DNA of 5,792 nt. Origin: Lachnospiraceae bacterium. Lineage in GTDB: Bacteria > Bacillota_A > Clostridia > Lachnospirales > Lachnospiraceae. Of this stretch, positions 4,957-5,792 are shown one piece after another (positions within the stretch are counted from its first letter, which is position 1; every line of letters starts with the position of its first letter). The stretch lies in the NCBI GenBank assembly GCA_017652545.1, contig JAGCAV010000376.1, positions 1-5,792 of the forward strand. Reading direction: 5' to 3'. The notes under the pieces were generated by a model. That model was not told the origin of the DNA and ran no database searches. It worked only from the letters and a program-made list of their open reading frames with translations. A program made the translations under genes and the position numbers.

Positions 4957-5792
4957 ATGATCAAAGCTGGTATTATCGGATCGACAGGATACGCAGGCGC
5001 AGAGCTTGTCAGGCTATTGCTGGGACACAGGGATGTCAGGATCATCTGGTACGGATCCAGAAGTTATGTAGGTCAGAACTTTTCCGATATTTATGGAAAT
5101 CTGTTCAGGATCGTGGACAGTAAGTGCCTGGATGACAACATGGAACAGCTGGCAAAAGAGGCGGATGTGATCTTTACGGCAACACCGCAGGGCCTTTGCG
5201 CCGGACTGATCACGGAGGAGATCCTTCAGACAACAAAGGTGATCGACCTGAGTGCTGATTTCAGGCTGAAGGATGTAAGCATTTATGAGAAGTGGTACGG
5301 GATCACCCATGCAAGCCCCTCTTATATTGAAGAGGCAGTCTATGGACTGTGCGAGATCAACAGGGAGAAAATCAGGGGATGCAGACTTCTGGCCAATCCC
5401 GGGTGTTACACGACCTGTTCGATCCTGACGCTCTACCCGCTGGTAAAGGAAGGGCTGATCGATCCGGATACCATAATCATTGATGCCAAATCCGGGACTT
5501 CCGGCGCGGGACGCGGCGCAAAGACAGCAAATCTGTTCTGCGAAGTGAACGAGAGCATCAAGGCATATGGTGTCACTTCCCACAGGCATACGCCTGAGAT
5601 CGAAGAACAGCTCGGGTATGCCGCAGGGCACGAGGTGACGCTCAATTTCACGCCGCATCTTGTTCCCATGAATAGAGGAATTCTTGCCACCTGCTATGCC
5701 TCCCTGACAAAAGAAGTCAAAAAGGTGCTCGCGGAGGAAGGAGCGGACCGGGTGGATGCCATGGTGCGCAATGCCTATGAAGCGCAATATGG
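4957..5792 (+). CDS. argC: N-acetyl-gamma-glutamyl-phosphate reductase, cut by the window edge
   Basis: This cytoplasmic enzyme reduces N-acetylglutamyl phosphate to the semialdehyde with NADPH, the third step from glutamate to ornithine. The first 278 residues are present; the family is usually about 345 long, so roughly 65 are missing past the right edge, with no stop seen. The NADP-binding loop GSTGYAG is at residues 8-14. The catalytic cysteine is C150 in NPGCYTT, SGTSGAGRGAK follows near 178, and the conserved HRHTPEI stretch is at 209-215. The ATG at 4957 is chosen because GGAG (4946-4949) lies 7 nt upstream and the NADP loop then begins at residue 8, as in relatives. The same frame is open back to ATG 4894, but that start has no good ribosome site. 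argC often heads an argCJBD-type operon, which may continue beyond the window. Confidence 0.95.
   Translation, partial: MIKAGIIGSTGYAGAELVRLLLGHRDVRIIWYGSRSYVGQNFSDIYGNLFRIVDSKCLDDNMEQLAKEADVIFTATPQGLCAGLITEEILQTTKVIDLSADFRLKDVSIYEKWYGITHASPSYIEEAVYGLCEINREKIRGCRLLANPGCYTTCSILTLYPLVKEGLIDPDTIIIDAKSGTSGAGRGAKTANLFCEVNESIKAYGVTSHRHTPEIEEQLGYAAGHEVTLNFTPHLVPMNRGILATCYASLTKEVKKVLAEEGADRVDAMVRNAYEAQY

Noticed and set aside
5014..5787. A 257-codon open frame antisense to argC
   Set aside because: It lies entirely opposite a well-conserved argC with intact catalytic motifs. The protein looks like a reverse-frame shadow and no ribosome site supports it.

Overview
The window carries two unrelated chromosomal modules, probably from an anaerobic Firmicute of the Clostridia (Lachnospiraceae-like). 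That placement is an inference from the style of the CsoR, CopA and ArgG proteins, the strong GGAG-type ribosome binding sites and the moderate-GC genes with AT-rich spacers. No search was possible. No tRNA, rRNA, insertion sequence, CRISPR array or phage gene was seen.

Left part (1-3083, + strand): a copper-resistance operon. csoR (30-407) encodes a CsoR-family copper-sensing repressor with the full Cys-His-Cys copper site. After a 15-bp gap comes copA (423-3083), a Cu(I)-exporting P1B-type ATPase of 886 residues. CopA has one metal-binding (HMA) domain at its N terminus and a second one fused at its C terminus. That last domain looks like a complete 70-residue CopZ copper chaperone. It is preceded, inside the copA frame, by its own Shine-Dalgarno and ATG, closely resembling the sequence in front of copA itself. 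Free chaperone might therefore be made from the same message. The operon promoter and CsoR operator lie left of the window.

Middle (3084-3243): a short convergent spacer with a perfect 10-bp hairpin, the likely shared terminator of copA and argG.

Right part (3244-5792): a divergent arginine-biosynthesis locus. argG (3244-4464, - strand) encodes argininosuccinate synthase. argC (4957 to the right edge, + strand, incomplete) encodes N-acetyl-gamma-glutamyl-phosphate reductase. Between them are 492 bp with no gene. This spacer holds a good promoter for each gene and several ArgR/AhrC-type operators (ARG boxes): one on the argG promoter, an adjacent pair upstream of the argC promoter and one in the argC leader. 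ArgC acts early in the pathway (glutamate to ornithine) and ArgG late (citrulline to argininosuccinate), so common repression by arginine is a coherent reading.

Most of the window is ordinary housekeeping and metal-resistance content. The observations most worth checking are the possible internal translation start for a CopZ-like chaperone within copA and the ARG-box layout.
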